NCBI GenBank assembly: GCA_016197405.1
Contig: JACPVR010000023.1
Location: 124,001 to 188,000, forward strand
From: Mycobacterium sp.
Lineage (GTDB): Bacteria > Actinomycetota > Actinomycetes > Mycobacteriales > Mycobacteriaceae
Length of the DNA: 64,000 nt
Direction: 5' to 3'
The notes beneath the pieces were generated by a model. It did no database searches, was not told the DNA's origin, and saw only the letters and a list, made by a program, of their open reading frames with translations. Numbering within the stretch: the stretch's first letter is position 1; every line of letters begins with the position of its first letter. Positions 16,500 to 25,017 of the stretch are shown in pieces. The position numbers were made by a program, and so were the translations under genes.

Positions 16500-17693
16500 A
16501 TGAGCCCCGCCAGCCCGGTGTACCTCGATCACGCCGCCACCACCCCGATGCTGCCTGCCGCCATCGAGGCGATGACTGCTGTGCTGGGCACGGTCGGAAA
16601 TGCGTCGTCGCTGCACACCGCGGGCCGCACCGCACGGCGCCGGATGGAGGAGTCGCGCGAGACCCTCGCGGCCGCCCTCGGCGCCCGGCCCTCGGAGGTC
16701 ATCTTCACCGCCGGCGGTACCGAGAGCGACAACCTGGCGGTCAAGGGCATCTACTGGGCGCGCCGGGACGCCGACCCGCAGCGCCGCCGCATCGTCACCA
16801 CCAAGGTCGAACACCATGCCGTGCTCGACGCGGTGACCTGGCTGGCCGAGCACGAGGGCGCCGAGATCACCTGGCTGCCCACCGAGCCCGACGGTTCGGT
16901 GACGCCTGCCGCACTGCGCGCGGTGCTCGAGCAGCATGACGATATCGCGCTGTTGACGGCGATGTGGGCCAACAACGAGGTCGGCACGGTACTGCCTATC
17001 GCCGAGTTAGCAGCGCTGGCAGCCGAATTCGACGTGCCGATGCACAGTGACGCGATCCAGGCCGTAGGGCAGGTGCCGGTGGACTTCGGCGCCAGCGGTT
17101 GCGCCGCGATCAGTGTGGCCGCGCACAAGTTCGGCGGCCCGACCGGCGTCGGCGCACTGCTGCTGCGGCGTGACACCGCATGCGTTCCGCTCACCCACGG
17201 TGGCGGCCAGGAGCGCGATGTCCGCTCCGGCACACCGGACGTGGCCGGCGCGGTGGCCATGGCGGTGGCCGCCCGGATCGCCGTCGACGGCATGGAAGCC
17301 AACGCCGCGCGGCTGAGCGCGATGCGGGACCGGCTGATCGAGGGTGTGCTGGCCGCCATCGACGACGTGGTGGTCAACGGCTCGCTGCAGAGCCGGCTTC
17401 CAGGTAACGCGCACTTCACTTTTCGCGGCTGCGAAGGTGACTCCCTGCTGATGTTGCTCGATGCCAACGGCATCGAGTGTTCGACCGGTTCGGCGTGCAC
17501 GGCGGGGGTCGCACAGCCCTCGCATGTGCTGCTGGCCATGGGTGCCGATCCGGCCACGGCGCGCGGATCCATTCGGCTTTCGTTGGGACACAGCAGCATC
17601 GACAGTGATGTCGATGCCGCGCTCGCGGTGCTGCCCGCGGCGGTGCAACGCGCACGCCAGGCCGCCCTGGCCGCTGCGGGGGTGACTCGCTGA
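16500..17693 (+). CDS. iscS: Cysteine desulfurase (NifS/IscS family, Rv3025c-type)
   Basis: 397 residues from ATG 16500. It starts VYLDHAATTPM, with the PLP-anchoring lysine in AAHKFGGPTG, the glycine-rich TAGGTESDN, HHAVL for the PLP-stacking His and the catalytic loop CSTGSACTAG supplying the persulfide Cys. PLP-dependent conversion of cysteine to alanine releases sulfur for Fe-S clusters and tRNA thiolation. It overlaps mnmA by one base, so it is the likely sulfur donor for 2-thiouridine formation. A -10-like TATCCT (16485-16490) lies ten bases before the ATG. Confidence 0.93.
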   Translation: MSPASPVYLDHAATTPMLPAAIEAMTAVLGTVGNASSLHTAGRTARRRMEESRETLAAALGARPSEVIFTAGGTESDNLAVKGIYWARRDADPQRRRIVTTKVEHHAVLDAVTWLAEHEGAEITWLPTEPDGSVTPAALRAVLEQHDDIALLTAMWANNEVGTVLPIAELAALAAEFDVPMHSDAIQAVGQVPVDFGASGCAAISVAAHKFGGPTGVGALLLRRDTACVPLTHGGGQERDVRSGTPDVAGAVAMAVAARIAVDGMEANAARLSAMRDRLIEGVLAAIDDVVVNGSLQSRLPGNAHFTFRGCEGDSLLMLLDANGIECSTGSACTAGVAQPSHVLLAMGADPATARGSIRLSLGHSSIDSDVDAALAVLPAAVQRARQAALAAAGVTR

Positions 17694-18766
17694 TGCGGGT
17701 GCTGGCCGCGATGAGCGGGGGAGTGGATTCGTCGGTGGCGGCCGCCCGGATGGTCGATGCCGGCCACGACGTGGTCGGTGTCCACCTGGCGTTGTCCTCC
17801 GCGCCGGGCACCCTGCGCACCGGGTCGCGGGGCTGCTGCTCGAAAGAGGACGCCTCCGACGCCCGGCGTGTTTCCGATGTGCTCGGGATTCCCTTCTACG
17901 TATGGGATTTCGCCGACCGTTTCAAAGAAGATGTCATCGACGATTTCGTCGAGTCCTACGCCCGTGGTGAGACGCCCAACCCGTGTGTGCGGTGCAACGA
18001 GAAGATCAAGTTCTCCGCGCTGTCGGCGCGCGCCCTGGCACTCGGGTTCGACGCCGTCGCCACCGGGCACTACGCACGCCTGGCCGACGGCCGGCTGCGT
18101 CGTGCGGTGGACCGCGACAAGGATCAGTCCTACGTGCTGGCGGTTCTGACCGCAGAACAATTGCGGCACGCCGCTTTCCCGATCGGCGACACCCCGAAGC
18201 CCGACATCAGGGCCGAGGCCGCCGAGCGCGGGCTGGCCGTTGCCGACAAGCCCGACAGCCACGACATCTGCTTCATTCCCTCGGGGGACACCCGGGCTTT
18301 TCTGGGCGCGCGGATCGGGGTGCGCCGCGGCGCCGTCGTCGACGCCGCGGGCACGGTGCTCGCCGAGCACGACGGGGTGCACGGTTTCACCATCGGTCAG
18401 CGAAAAGGACTCGGGATCGCCGGACCGGGACCGGACGGCCAGCCGCGCTATGTCACCTCGATCGACGCCGAGACCGGCACGGTGCGCGTCGGTGGATCCG
18501 CAGATCTCGAAGTGTCCACGCTGACGGCGGTACGCCCGGTCTTCACCTCGGGGACGGCGTTCTCGGCGCCGGTCGAGTGCGAAGTGCAGGTCCGCGCGCA
18601 CGGCGAGACGGTGCCTGCGATCGCCGAACTGGTCGACGGCGAGCTGGTGACGCGCCTGCGCACTCCGCTGCGCGGGGTGGCGACCGGCCAGACCTTGGTG
18701 CTCTACCGGGCTGACGCCGACGGTGACGAGGTGCTGGCCAGCGCCACCCTCAGCGGCACCCGCTAG
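17693..18766 (+). CDS. mnmA: tRNA-specific 2-thiouridylase MnmA (TrmU)
   Basis: 357 residues. The PP-loop is in VLAAMSGGVDSSVAAARM. The actinobacterial GCCSKEDASDARR insert follows, then ETPNPCVRCNEKIKF with the first catalytic Cys, ATGHYAR, KDQSYVLAVL, and SHDICFIPSGDTRAF with the second catalytic Cys. It installs the 2-thio group at U34 of tRNA-Glu, tRNA-Gln and tRNA-Lys using ATP and a persulfide relayed from a cysteine desulfurase such as the one encoded immediately upstream. It is the last gene of its operon and converges with a dehydrogenase gene seven bases away. Confidence 0.95.
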   Translation: MRVLAAMSGGVDSSVAAARMVDAGHDVVGVHLALSSAPGTLRTGSRGCCSKEDASDARRVSDVLGIPFYVWDFADRFKEDVIDDFVESYARGETPNPCVRCNEKIKFSALSARALALGFDAVATGHYARLADGRLRRAVDRDKDQSYVLAVLTAEQLRHAAFPIGDTPKPDIRAEAAERGLAVADKPDSHDICFIPSGDTRAFLGARIGVRRGAVVDAAGTVLAEHDGVHGFTIGQRKGLGIAGPGPDGQPRYVTSIDAETGTVRVGGSADLEVSTLTAVRPVFTSGTAFSAPVECEVQVRAHGETVPAIAELVDGELVTRLRTPLRGVATGQTLVLYRADADGDEVLASATLSGTR

Positions 18767-18773
18767 TCGGGCC

Positions 18774-19832
18774 TCAGGGCTCGACGGTCACCTTGATGGC
18801 CTCGCCCCGCTTGACGATCTGGAATGCCTCCAGCACGTCGTCGAGCGGGATATGCCGGGTGATCAGATCCTTCACCGGCACCTGACCGGACGAGATGTAT
18901 TGCAGCGCACGCTTGTTGTGTTCCGGTGCCGAACCGTTGGCGCCGTGGATGTGCAGCTGGCGGTAGTGCACGATATTGGAATCGCAGGTGATGGTCGGAT
19001 CGGTCTTGGGCAGTCCGCCGAAGAACGAGATCCGGCCGTTGCGGGCCGCCATCGCGATGGCCTGCTCCTGGGCGATATTGGCGGCGGTCGCGGTGATGAC
19101 GATATCGGCGCCGCGGCCCCCGGTCAGTTCCTTGACCCGTTCGACGACATCGACCTCGGCCGCGTTGATCACGCCGTCGGGTGAGACGGCGTCGGCCGAC
19201 ATCTTGAGCCGGGCGTCGTTGACGTCGACGAGATAGATCGGGCCGCAATCGTGCACACCCCGGGCGATCCGGATGTGCATGCAGCCGATCGGGCCCGCGC
19301 CGAACACCACGACGGTGTCGCCGGGTTCGATGCCGAGTAGTTCCTGGGCGTTGATGGCGCAGGCGAACGGCTCGGCCGCCGATGCCTCGTCATAGCCGAC
19401 GTTGTCCGGAATCCGGTTCAGGCCATCGACTTTGAGCACCTGCTTGGGCACGATCATGTATTCGGCGAAGCCGCCGTCGTACTGGTAGCCCATCGAGGTC
19501 TGGTTCTCGCAGACCGCCATCCAGCCCTTGCGGCATTCATGGCATTCACCGCACGGCACGGCGGCGATCACCTGGGTGCGATCACCCACCTGCCAGTCGG
19601 TGCCGTAGGTGGCGTTGACATCGGCGCCGACCTCGACGATCTCGCCGGCGATCTCGTGTCCGATGGTGCGTGGGGGAGTCAGGTTCTGGTGGCCGTTGTA
19701 GAAGATCTTGACATCGGTGCCGCAGGTCGAGCAGTTGCGCACCCGCAGCTTGATCTCATCGGGACCGCACTCGGGTTCCGGTACGTCCTCCAGGCGGACA
19801 TCCTCGGGTGCGTAGAAGCGTAGGGCCTTCAT
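18774..19832 (-). CDS. Zinc-dependent polyol/alcohol dehydrogenase (MDR family)
   Basis: 352 residues from ATG 19832, which follows GGAAGGACGAAC; 30 additional upstream codons are unlikely to be used. Catalytic zinc ligands appear in NCSTCGTD and IGHEIAGE, the structural zinc lobe in VPCGECHECRKGWMAVC, and the NAD-binding turn in VVFGAGPIGCMHI. The family includes sorbitol, arabitol and threonine dehydrogenases. It diverges from a mannitol-type PTS gene across about 220 bases, so the likely substrate is mannitol-1-phosphate or a related polyol phosphate. That would be unusual, since the standard MtlD belongs to a different, long-chain dehydrogenase family. Specificity is inferred from context. 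Confidence 0.8.
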   Translation of the reverse strand: MKALRFYAPEDVRLEDVPEPECGPDEIKLRVRNCSTCGTDVKIFYNGHQNLTPPRTIGHEIAGEIVEVGADVNATYGTDWQVGDRTQVIAAVPCGECHECRKGWMAVCENQTSMGYQYDGGFAEYMIVPKQVLKVDGLNRIPDNVGYDEASAAEPFACAINAQELLGIEPGDTVVVFGAGPIGCMHIRIARGVHDCGPIYLVDVNDARLKMSADAVSPDGVINAAEVDVVERVKELTGGRGADIVITATAANIAQEQAIAMAARNGRISFFGGLPKTDPTITCDSNIVHYRQLHIHGANGSAPEHNKRALQYISSGQVPVKDLITRHIPLDDVLEAFQIVKRGEAIKVTVEP

Positions 19833-19948
19833 GTTCGTCCTTCCGGTAGGCGGCGGGTGGCGGGCGGGAACCGTGACACGGGAGCTGGCGGGCAAACACC
19901 CTGAGGGCACTCTAACCGCCATCCGGTCATAAAACCACGAAATTGCTC

Positions 19949-19987
19949 GCCCATTTCTGCCCGATTCCTTGCGCAGATGCCCGTTTG
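19949..19987. promoter_or_regulatory. Helically phased direct repeats in the divergent polyol promoter region
   Basis: Three related nonamers, GCCCATTTC (19949), GCCCGATTC (19959) and GCCCGTTTG (19979), begin 10 and 20 bases apart, placing them on the same helix face. They lie between the dehydrogenase and the EIICBA gene. Direct-repeat operators are common for DeoR-family regulators, and one is encoded just downstream. Confidence 0.4.
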
Positions 19988-20052
19988 TGCGTTTTACTAG
20001 GCATTACATGTGATCGGCGTCATAGTCCGCCGGCGAGATGGGAGGTCGTGAG

Positions 20053-22059
20053 GTGTCTGCAACCACAACGTCAACCGAAGCGTCTGGAGGTCGCGCGCCG
20101 CGCTCCGGGGCGCGGGTCGCGGTACAGAAGCTCGGGACGTCGCTGTCGAACATGGTGATGCCCAATATCGGGGCATTCATCGCCTGGGGCCTGATCACGG
20201 CGTTGTTCATCAAGGCCGGCTGGCTCCAGGGCATCTTCCCGGCGCTGCGCGATCCCGACGGGTGGGTCGCCAAGATCGGTGGCTGGGGCACCTTCGACGG
20301 CGCGGGCATCGTCGCGCCGATGATCACCTACCTGCTGCCGGTGTTGATCGGTTTCACCGGCGGCCGGATGGTGCACGGTAATCGCGGCGCAGTCGTGGGC
20401 GCGATCGCCACCATGGGCGTCATCGCCGGCGCCGACGTCCCGATGTTCATGGGCGCCATGATCATGGGGCCGCTCGGTGGCTGGGCCATCAAGAAGGCCG
20501 ATGCGCTGTGGGACGGCAAGATCCGGCCCGGTTTCGAGATGCTGGTCGACAACTTCTCGTCAGGCATCGTCGGGATGTTGTTGGCGATCTTCGGCTTCTT
20601 CGGCATCGGCCCGATCGTCTCGGCGTTCACCCGGGGTGCCGGCAACGCCGTCGACTTCCTGGTCGACAACGACCTGCTGCCGCTGACCTCGATCCTCATC
20701 GAGCCGGCCAAGGTGCTGTTCCTCAACAACGCCATCAATCACGGGGTGCTGACGCCACTGGGAACCACCCAGGCGCTGGAAACCGGTAAGTCGATCCTGT
20801 TCCTGCTCGAAGCCAATCCCGGCCCGGGTCTGGGACTGCTGCTGGCCTTCATGGCATTCGGCAAGGGGGCCGCACGGGCCTCGGCGCCGGGCGCCGCCAT
20901 CATCCAGTTCTTCGGCGGTATCCACGAGATCTACTTCCCGTATGTGCTGATGAAGCCCAAGCTGGTGCTGGCCACCATCCTCGGCGGTATGACCGGTGTC
21001 TTCATCAACGTGCTGTTCGGATCGGGACTGCGCGCCCCGGCCGCCCCGGGGTCGATCATCGCCGTCTACGCCCAGACCGCCAGCGGCAGCTACCTCGGCG
21101 TCACGCTGTCGGTCGTGGGAGCAGCCGCGGTCTCGTTCGTCGTCGCATCACTGCTGCTCAAGACCGACCGTGCCACCGACGAGCCCGATCTGGCGGCCGC
21201 GACCGCCGAAATGGAAGCACTCAAGGGCAAGAAGTCCTCGGTGTCGGCGGCGCTGCTCGGAACCGGTGGCGGTGAGCGCATCACCAATATCGCGTTCGCC
21301 TGCGATGCCGGCATGGGGTCCTCGGCGATGGGAGCCTCGGTGCTGCGCAAGAAGATCCAGCAGGCCGGATTCTCCGATGTCAAGGTCGGTAACCAGGCGA
21401 TCTCCAACCTGACCGACGTCTACGGTCTGGTGGTCACGCACCGCGACCTGACCGAGCGGGCCAAACAGAAGACGCCGTCGGCGATCCACATCTCGGTCGA
21501 CGATTTCATGAACAGCCCGCGCTACGGCGAGATCGTCGAACTGCTGCAGCAGACCAACGGGAACGGCGCGGCTGCCACCTCCGCCGCCACGGCCGGGGAG
21601 CCCGCTCCCGCGGTCACCGACGGTGCCGATGACGTACTGGCGGTCGACTCGATAGTGCTCACCGGTACCGCGAAGACCAGCGCAGAGGCCATCACCGAAG
21701 CCGGCCGACTGCTGATCGACGCCGGTGCGGTCGATCCGTCCTACGTCGACGCGATGCACGAAAGGGAGAAGTCGGTCTCGACCTATATGGGCAACGGCCT
21801 GGCCATCCCGCACGGCACCAACGAGGCCAAGGACGCCATCCGTCGCACCGCGATGTCCTTCGTGCGCTACGACGAACCCGTCGACTGGAAAGGCAAGCCC
21901 GCCGAATTCGTCGTCGGAATCGCGGGTGCGGGCAAAGATCACCTGGCGCTGCTGGCCAAGATCGGCCAGATCTTCACCAACGCCGACGACGTCGCACGCC
22001 TGCGGGCCGCGCGTACGGCCGAGGAGGTGAAGGCGGTGCTCGGCGGCGCCGGACAGTGA
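20053..22059 (+). CDS. mtlA: Mannitol-type PTS permease, EIICBA
   Basis: 668 residues from GTG 20053, preceded by GGAGGT at the right distance; an ATG at 20038 overlaps that site and is less likely. EIIC spans about residues 20-370 with multiple membrane segments and the mannitol-specific GGIHEIYFPYVLMKP motif. EIIB follows with the phosphorylated Cys in FACDAGMGSSAMG (about residue 417). A linker rich in Ala/Thr leads to EIIA with the active His in AIPHGTNEAK (about residue 587). It imports mannitol as mannitol-1-phosphate using phosphate from EI and HPr, which are not encoded in this window. PTS systems are few in mycobacteria, so this is a notable accessory trait. Confidence 0.9.
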   Translation: MSATTTSTEASGGRAPRSGARVAVQKLGTSLSNMVMPNIGAFIAWGLITALFIKAGWLQGIFPALRDPDGWVAKIGGWGTFDGAGIVAPMITYLLPVLIGFTGGRMVHGNRGAVVGAIATMGVIAGADVPMFMGAMIMGPLGGWAIKKADALWDGKIRPGFEMLVDNFSSGIVGMLLAIFGFFGIGPIVSAFTRGAGNAVDFLVDNDLLPLTSILIEPAKVLFLNNAINHGVLTPLGTTQALETGKSILFLLEANPGPGLGLLLAFMAFGKGAARASAPGAAIIQFFGGIHEIYFPYVLMKPKLVLATILGGMTGVFINVLFGSGLRAPAAPGSIIAVYAQTASGSYLGVTLSVVGAAAVSFVVASLLLKTDRATDEPDLAAATAEMEALKGKKSSVSAALLGTGGGERITNIAFACDAGMGSSAMGASVLRKKIQQAGFSDVKVGNQAISNLTDVYGLVVTHRDLTERAKQKTPSAIHISVDDFMNSPRYGEIVELLQQTNGNGAAATSAATAGEPAPAVTDGADDVLAVDSIVLTGTAKTSAEAITEAGRLLIDAGAVDPSYVDAMHEREKSVSTYMGNGLAIPHGTNEAKDAIRRTAMSFVRYDEPVDWKGKPAEFVVGIAGAGKDHLALLAKIGQIFTNADDVARLRAARTAEEVKAVLGGAGQ

Positions 22060-22096
22060 CGCCGGGCAGCGCACCCGCGGACCGATCCAGCAGGAT

Positions 22097-22861
22097 GTGC
22101 CTGTGGATTCCGAGAGTCGTCAGAGTCTGATCGTCGAGTTCGCCCGGACCAGGGGACGTGTCGAGGTGGCCGCCCTGGCCGGTGAACTCGACGTGGCCAC
22201 CGAGACGATCCGGCGCGATCTGAAGGTGCTGGCCGGCCGGCGGCTGCTCAAACGGGTTCACGGTGGTGCCATCCCGCTGGAGACCGCGGCATTCGAATCG
22301 GGTGTCGAATACCGCAGTCAGGTGGACCTGGCCCAGAAGCACCGCATCGCCGCGGGTGCCGCCGAGATGCTGCACGGTGCCGAAACGGTGTATCTCGACG
22401 AAGGTTTCACCCCGCGGCTGATCGCCGAGCGGCTGGCCGACCAGGAACTCACCGTCGTCACCTCGTCGCTGCTGGCGGCCGAAGCGCTGGCCCACAGCGA
22501 CACCGTGACGGTGCTGCTGCTCGGCGGGCGGATGCGCGGCCGGACCCTGGCCACCGTCGACCACTGGGCGGTGGACATGCTCAGCAGCCTGATAATCGAC
22601 GTCGCTTACCTTGGTACCAACGGTATTTCGCTCGACCACGGGCTCACCACCCCGGACCCGGCGGTCGCCGCCGTCAAGCAGACCGCTGTAAGGGTGGCGC
22701 GCCGGCGCATCCTGGTTGCCGCGCATTCGAAGTTCGGTGCGTCCAGTTTCTGCCGGTTCGCGCAGGTATCCGATTTCGAAGCGATCGTGACCGGTTCGGA
22801 GCTCAGCGCCGCCGACGCCCGACGTTATGAGGCGCTGGGGCCGACGGTGCTGCGCACCTAG
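22097..22861 (+). CDS. DeoR-family sugar-metabolism regulator
   Basis: 254 residues; start GTG 22097 (GTG 22103 is an alternative). The N-terminal HTH reads RQSLIVEFARTRGRVEVAALAG then VATETIRRDLKVLAGRRLLKRVHGGAI, the standard DeoR pattern. The C-terminal sensor has VYLDEGFTP, TVVTSSLLAAEAL, LGGRMRG and LGTNGISLDHGLTTPDPAVAAVKQT, matching the sugar-phosphate-binding fold. It lies 37 bases after the PTS gene on the same strand, so it probably controls that gene and the divergent dehydrogenase in response to a polyol phosphate. Confidence 0.88.
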   Translation: MPVDSESRQSLIVEFARTRGRVEVAALAGELDVATETIRRDLKVLAGRRLLKRVHGGAIPLETAAFESGVEYRSQVDLAQKHRIAAGAAEMLHGAETVYLDEGFTPRLIAERLADQELTVVTSSLLAAEALAHSDTVTVLLLGGRMRGRTLATVDHWAVDMLSSLIIDVAYLGTNGISLDHGLTTPDPAVAAVKQTAVRVARRRILVAAHSKFGASSFCRFAQVSDFEAIVTGSELSAADARRYEALGPTVLRT

Positions 22862-22885
22862 CGGTCATCGAGGCTGAACGGCGGG

Positions 22886-22947
22886 CGTTGACCCTGCATC
22901 CTGGGCGGGATTTCGGCGCATTTCCCGCCCAGGATTCCGGGTCAACG
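22886..22947. terminator. Long hairpin between convergent deoR-type gene and lpqA-like gene
   Basis: CGTTGACCC (22886-22894) pairs with GGGTCAACG (22939-22947), and after a three-base internal mismatch ATCCTGGGCGGGA pairs with TCCCGCCCAGGAT. The loop is about a dozen bases. The placement between two 3' ends suggests a bidirectional terminator. Confidence 0.78.
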
Positions 22948-22958
22948 CGGGAAGCGCG

Positions 22959-23603
22959 TCACCCCGGCACCTTGTTCATCAGATTCGTCATCACGATCTC
23001 GGGCACCGAATCCCCGAACGCACAGAACGTCACCTCGGCCAGCACCGCCGACTTGAGTCGGTAGTCGCGGCCGCAGTCGCCGCCGGGACGGATCCGCATC
23101 GACTCCGCGTCCCCGGTGACGGTGCCGACGAAGATCTGGCCGAACGACGTCTGCGCGCAGTCCTGCGCCAGCGCCGACAGCGACGTCAGGGCGTGGCGGG
23201 CATCCGCCGGGGCACGGTAGACCGCGGCGCCCTGGGAAATCTGGCCGCCGACCGACAGGTCCTGGTAGGTGATCTTGTGGAAGTCGGCGACATCGGCGCC
23301 GAATGTGGTCGTCTCGGCGAACAGGAACCGGCACGACGCGGGCGCGTCCTTGGCCAGCAGGTCGATATCGGTCGGTGTGGTGCTGTCCATCGACGGGATG
23401 ACGTGCAGTTGGTCGCCGCCGCCGGTGATCCCGCGCATGCCGGGCAGGTCGATCATCACGTCGTCGGCGTCCACCGCGAGGATCACCTCGGGGCCGGGAG
23501 TCTCGGTATAGGGCAGAGCCGCGACGCCGTCGACCTGTCGGGTACACGCCGCGACGGTCAGCACAAGCAGCCCGCCCAGCACCCGCTGCGCCGCCTTGAC
23601 CAT
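22959..23603 (-). CDS. LpqA-like lipoprotein with PknH-type extracellular sensor domain
   Basis: 214 residues from ATG 23603. The signal peptide (LGGLLVLTVAAC) ends in a lipobox with Cys20, so the protein should be a membrane-anchored lipoprotein. The mature part resembles the PknH_C-like extracellular domain of mycobacterial lipoproteins: CRFLFAETTTFG, then VGGQISQGAAVYRAP, ALAQDCAQTSFGQ and DCGRDYRLKSAVLAEVTFCAFG, with paired cysteines suited to disulfides. The matching place in M. tuberculosis is lpqA (Rv3016), next to the MetE-like gene. Ligand unknown. It diverges from the MetE-like gene by 43 bases. Confidence 0.75.
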   Translation of the reverse strand: MVKAAQRVLGGLLVLTVAACTRQVDGVAALPYTETPGPEVILAVDADDVMIDLPGMRGITGGGDQLHVIPSMDSTTPTDIDLLAKDAPASCRFLFAETTTFGADVADFHKITYQDLSVGGQISQGAAVYRAPADARHALTSLSALAQDCAQTSFGQIFVGTVTGDAESMRIRPGGDCGRDYRLKSAVLAEVTFCAFGDSVPEIVMTNLMNKVPG

Positions 23604-23634
23604 CCTCGGCGTCCCTTCGTTGATCCGAGGGTAA

Positions 23635-23640
23635 TACGGT
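23635..23640 (+). promoter_or_regulatory. -10 hexamer TACGGT of a probable leaderless transcript
   Basis: TACGGT ends six bases before GTG 23647, placing the expected transcription start at the start codon. Confidence 0.45.
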
Positions 23641-23646
23641 TGCCGG

Positions 23647-24654
23647 GTGAGTGTTTTCGGCGCGGCCACCGGTATCGGCTCTTTTCCCGGCATTTCGGCA
23701 CGGGTTGCCGCCGAGATCGTGGTCGGTGAGTTGCACTCGCTACCGCACCTGGTCGAACTGCCCGACCGCGGGTTGGGCGCCGACATGATCGGGCGGACCG
23801 CCGCCATCCTGGTCGATATCGCCGTCGACACCGTCCCGCGCGGATACCGCATCACCGCGCGGCCGGGCTCGGTCGCCAAACGCGCCGACAGCCTGTTGCG
23901 CGAGGACATCGACGCCCTGGAGGAGGCCTGGGAGAAGGCCGGCGACGGGGTGGCAGACCGCACCGTCAAGATCCAGGTGGCCGGTCCCATCACGCTGGCC
24001 GCGCAGCTCGAACTGAGCAATGGACACCGGGCCATCACCGATCGCGGCGCGGTGCGGGATCTGACCGCGTCGCTGGCCGAGGGAATTCGGGTGCACCGCG
24101 CCGAGCTGGAACGCCGCCTCGGCGCCCCGGTCGTCGTCCAGCTCGACGAGCCCTCGCTGGCCGCGGCCTTGGCCGGGCGGCTCTCCGGGGTGACCAGCAT
24201 GACGCCGGTGCACCCGGTGGACGAGGCCGTGGCGGTGTCGCTCATCGATATCTGCGCGGAAGCTGCCGGGCAGACCTCGATTCACACCTGCGCTGTGCCG
24301 ATTCCGTGGAATGTCTTGCAGCGCTGTGCGATCGATGCCGTCGCGGTCGATGTCGCGTTGTTGCAACCGGCCGATCTCGACGGTGTCGGTGAGTTCCTGG
24401 AGACCGGGCGGACGGTGCAGCTCGGTGTCGTCCCGACGACGCGGCCCGCCGACCGTCCGGCCGCCGAGGAGATCGCGGCCGCCGCGGCGAAGGTCACCGA
24501 CCGGCTCGGATTCCCGCGCGCCGTGCTGGCCGAGCGCGTCGGTATCACCCCGGCCTGCGGCCTGGCCGGTGCGACCCTCGAATGGGCCCGTACCGCAATG
24601 GAATTGGCCCAGAAGGTCGCCGACGGTCTCGCCCAGGACCCGGAAGCGATCTAG
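23647..24654 (+). CDS. MetE C-terminal-like (UROD/MetE) protein, Rv3015c-type
   Basis: 335 residues from GTG 23647. It is the short form related to the catalytic domain of cobalamin-independent methionine synthase. ATGIGSFPG starts the barrel; VQLDEPSLAA resembles the substrate-binding strand; HTCAVPIPW provides a His-x-Cys pair and ITPACGLAGATLEWA a further Cys, consistent with a zinc site for thiol activation. It lacks the long N-terminal half of true MetE, so methionine synthesis is unproven; a core methyltransferase from another donor is possible. In M. tuberculosis the homologue lies directly before ligA; here 4.7 kb separate them. Confidence 0.75.
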   Translation: MSVFGAATGIGSFPGISARVAAEIVVGELHSLPHLVELPDRGLGADMIGRTAAILVDIAVDTVPRGYRITARPGSVAKRADSLLREDIDALEEAWEKAGDGVADRTVKIQVAGPITLAAQLELSNGHRAITDRGAVRDLTASLAEGIRVHRAELERRLGAPVVVQLDEPSLAAALAGRLSGVTSMTPVHPVDEAVAVSLIDICAEAAGQTSIHTCAVPIPWNVLQRCAIDAVAVDVALLQPADLDGVGEFLETGRTVQLGVVPTTRPADRPAAEEIAAAAAKVTDRLGFPRAVLAERVGITPACGLAGATLEWARTAMELAQKVADGLAQDPEAI

Positions 24655-25017
24655 CGCTAGCTTTCCAAATCCTTGGGCAGAGTTACGCCCGATGGTGCAA
24701 TGCGTCGACATAGTGTTAACAGTTGGGGAAGAAGCGATTCGTGGCATATGCCCGCCTCGGTGGCGGCGGGTGACGCCATTTGGGTCATAACATCGCTCTA
24801 AGCAACTTCGGTCATGATATGACTAGTGAATTCCTGACTCCAGGTCCATCGACGCGAATGAGGCTTATAGCTTCGGGCGAGCCATGCGGCCCATAACTCG
24901 GTTCAGCCGCCACCCGCCGCCATCCGTTAGTAAGGTTGCTGGAGGAGTTGCACCGAGCTCGACACCAACCTCGACCAAACCACGGACAATAGGCTGGCCT
25001 AAGCTTAGCCTGACCGG
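24655..25017. other. AT-richer intergenic stretch upstream of the ATPase island gene
   Basis: No convincing gene is present. Base composition drops compared with the neighbours. CTAAGCTTAG, a perfect ten-base palindrome, lies at 24999-25008 just before the ATPase start, and TAGGCT at 24990-24995 could be a -10 element. GGCCCATAACTCG occurs at 24887-24899 and again at 25038-25050 inside the ATPase gene. No integrase, tRNA or insertion-sequence remnant was recognised. Confidence 0.5.

Noticed and set aside
16751..18601. 616-codon open frame on minus strand across iscS and mnmA
   Set aside because: Antisense of two motif-complete genes; no recognisable fold.
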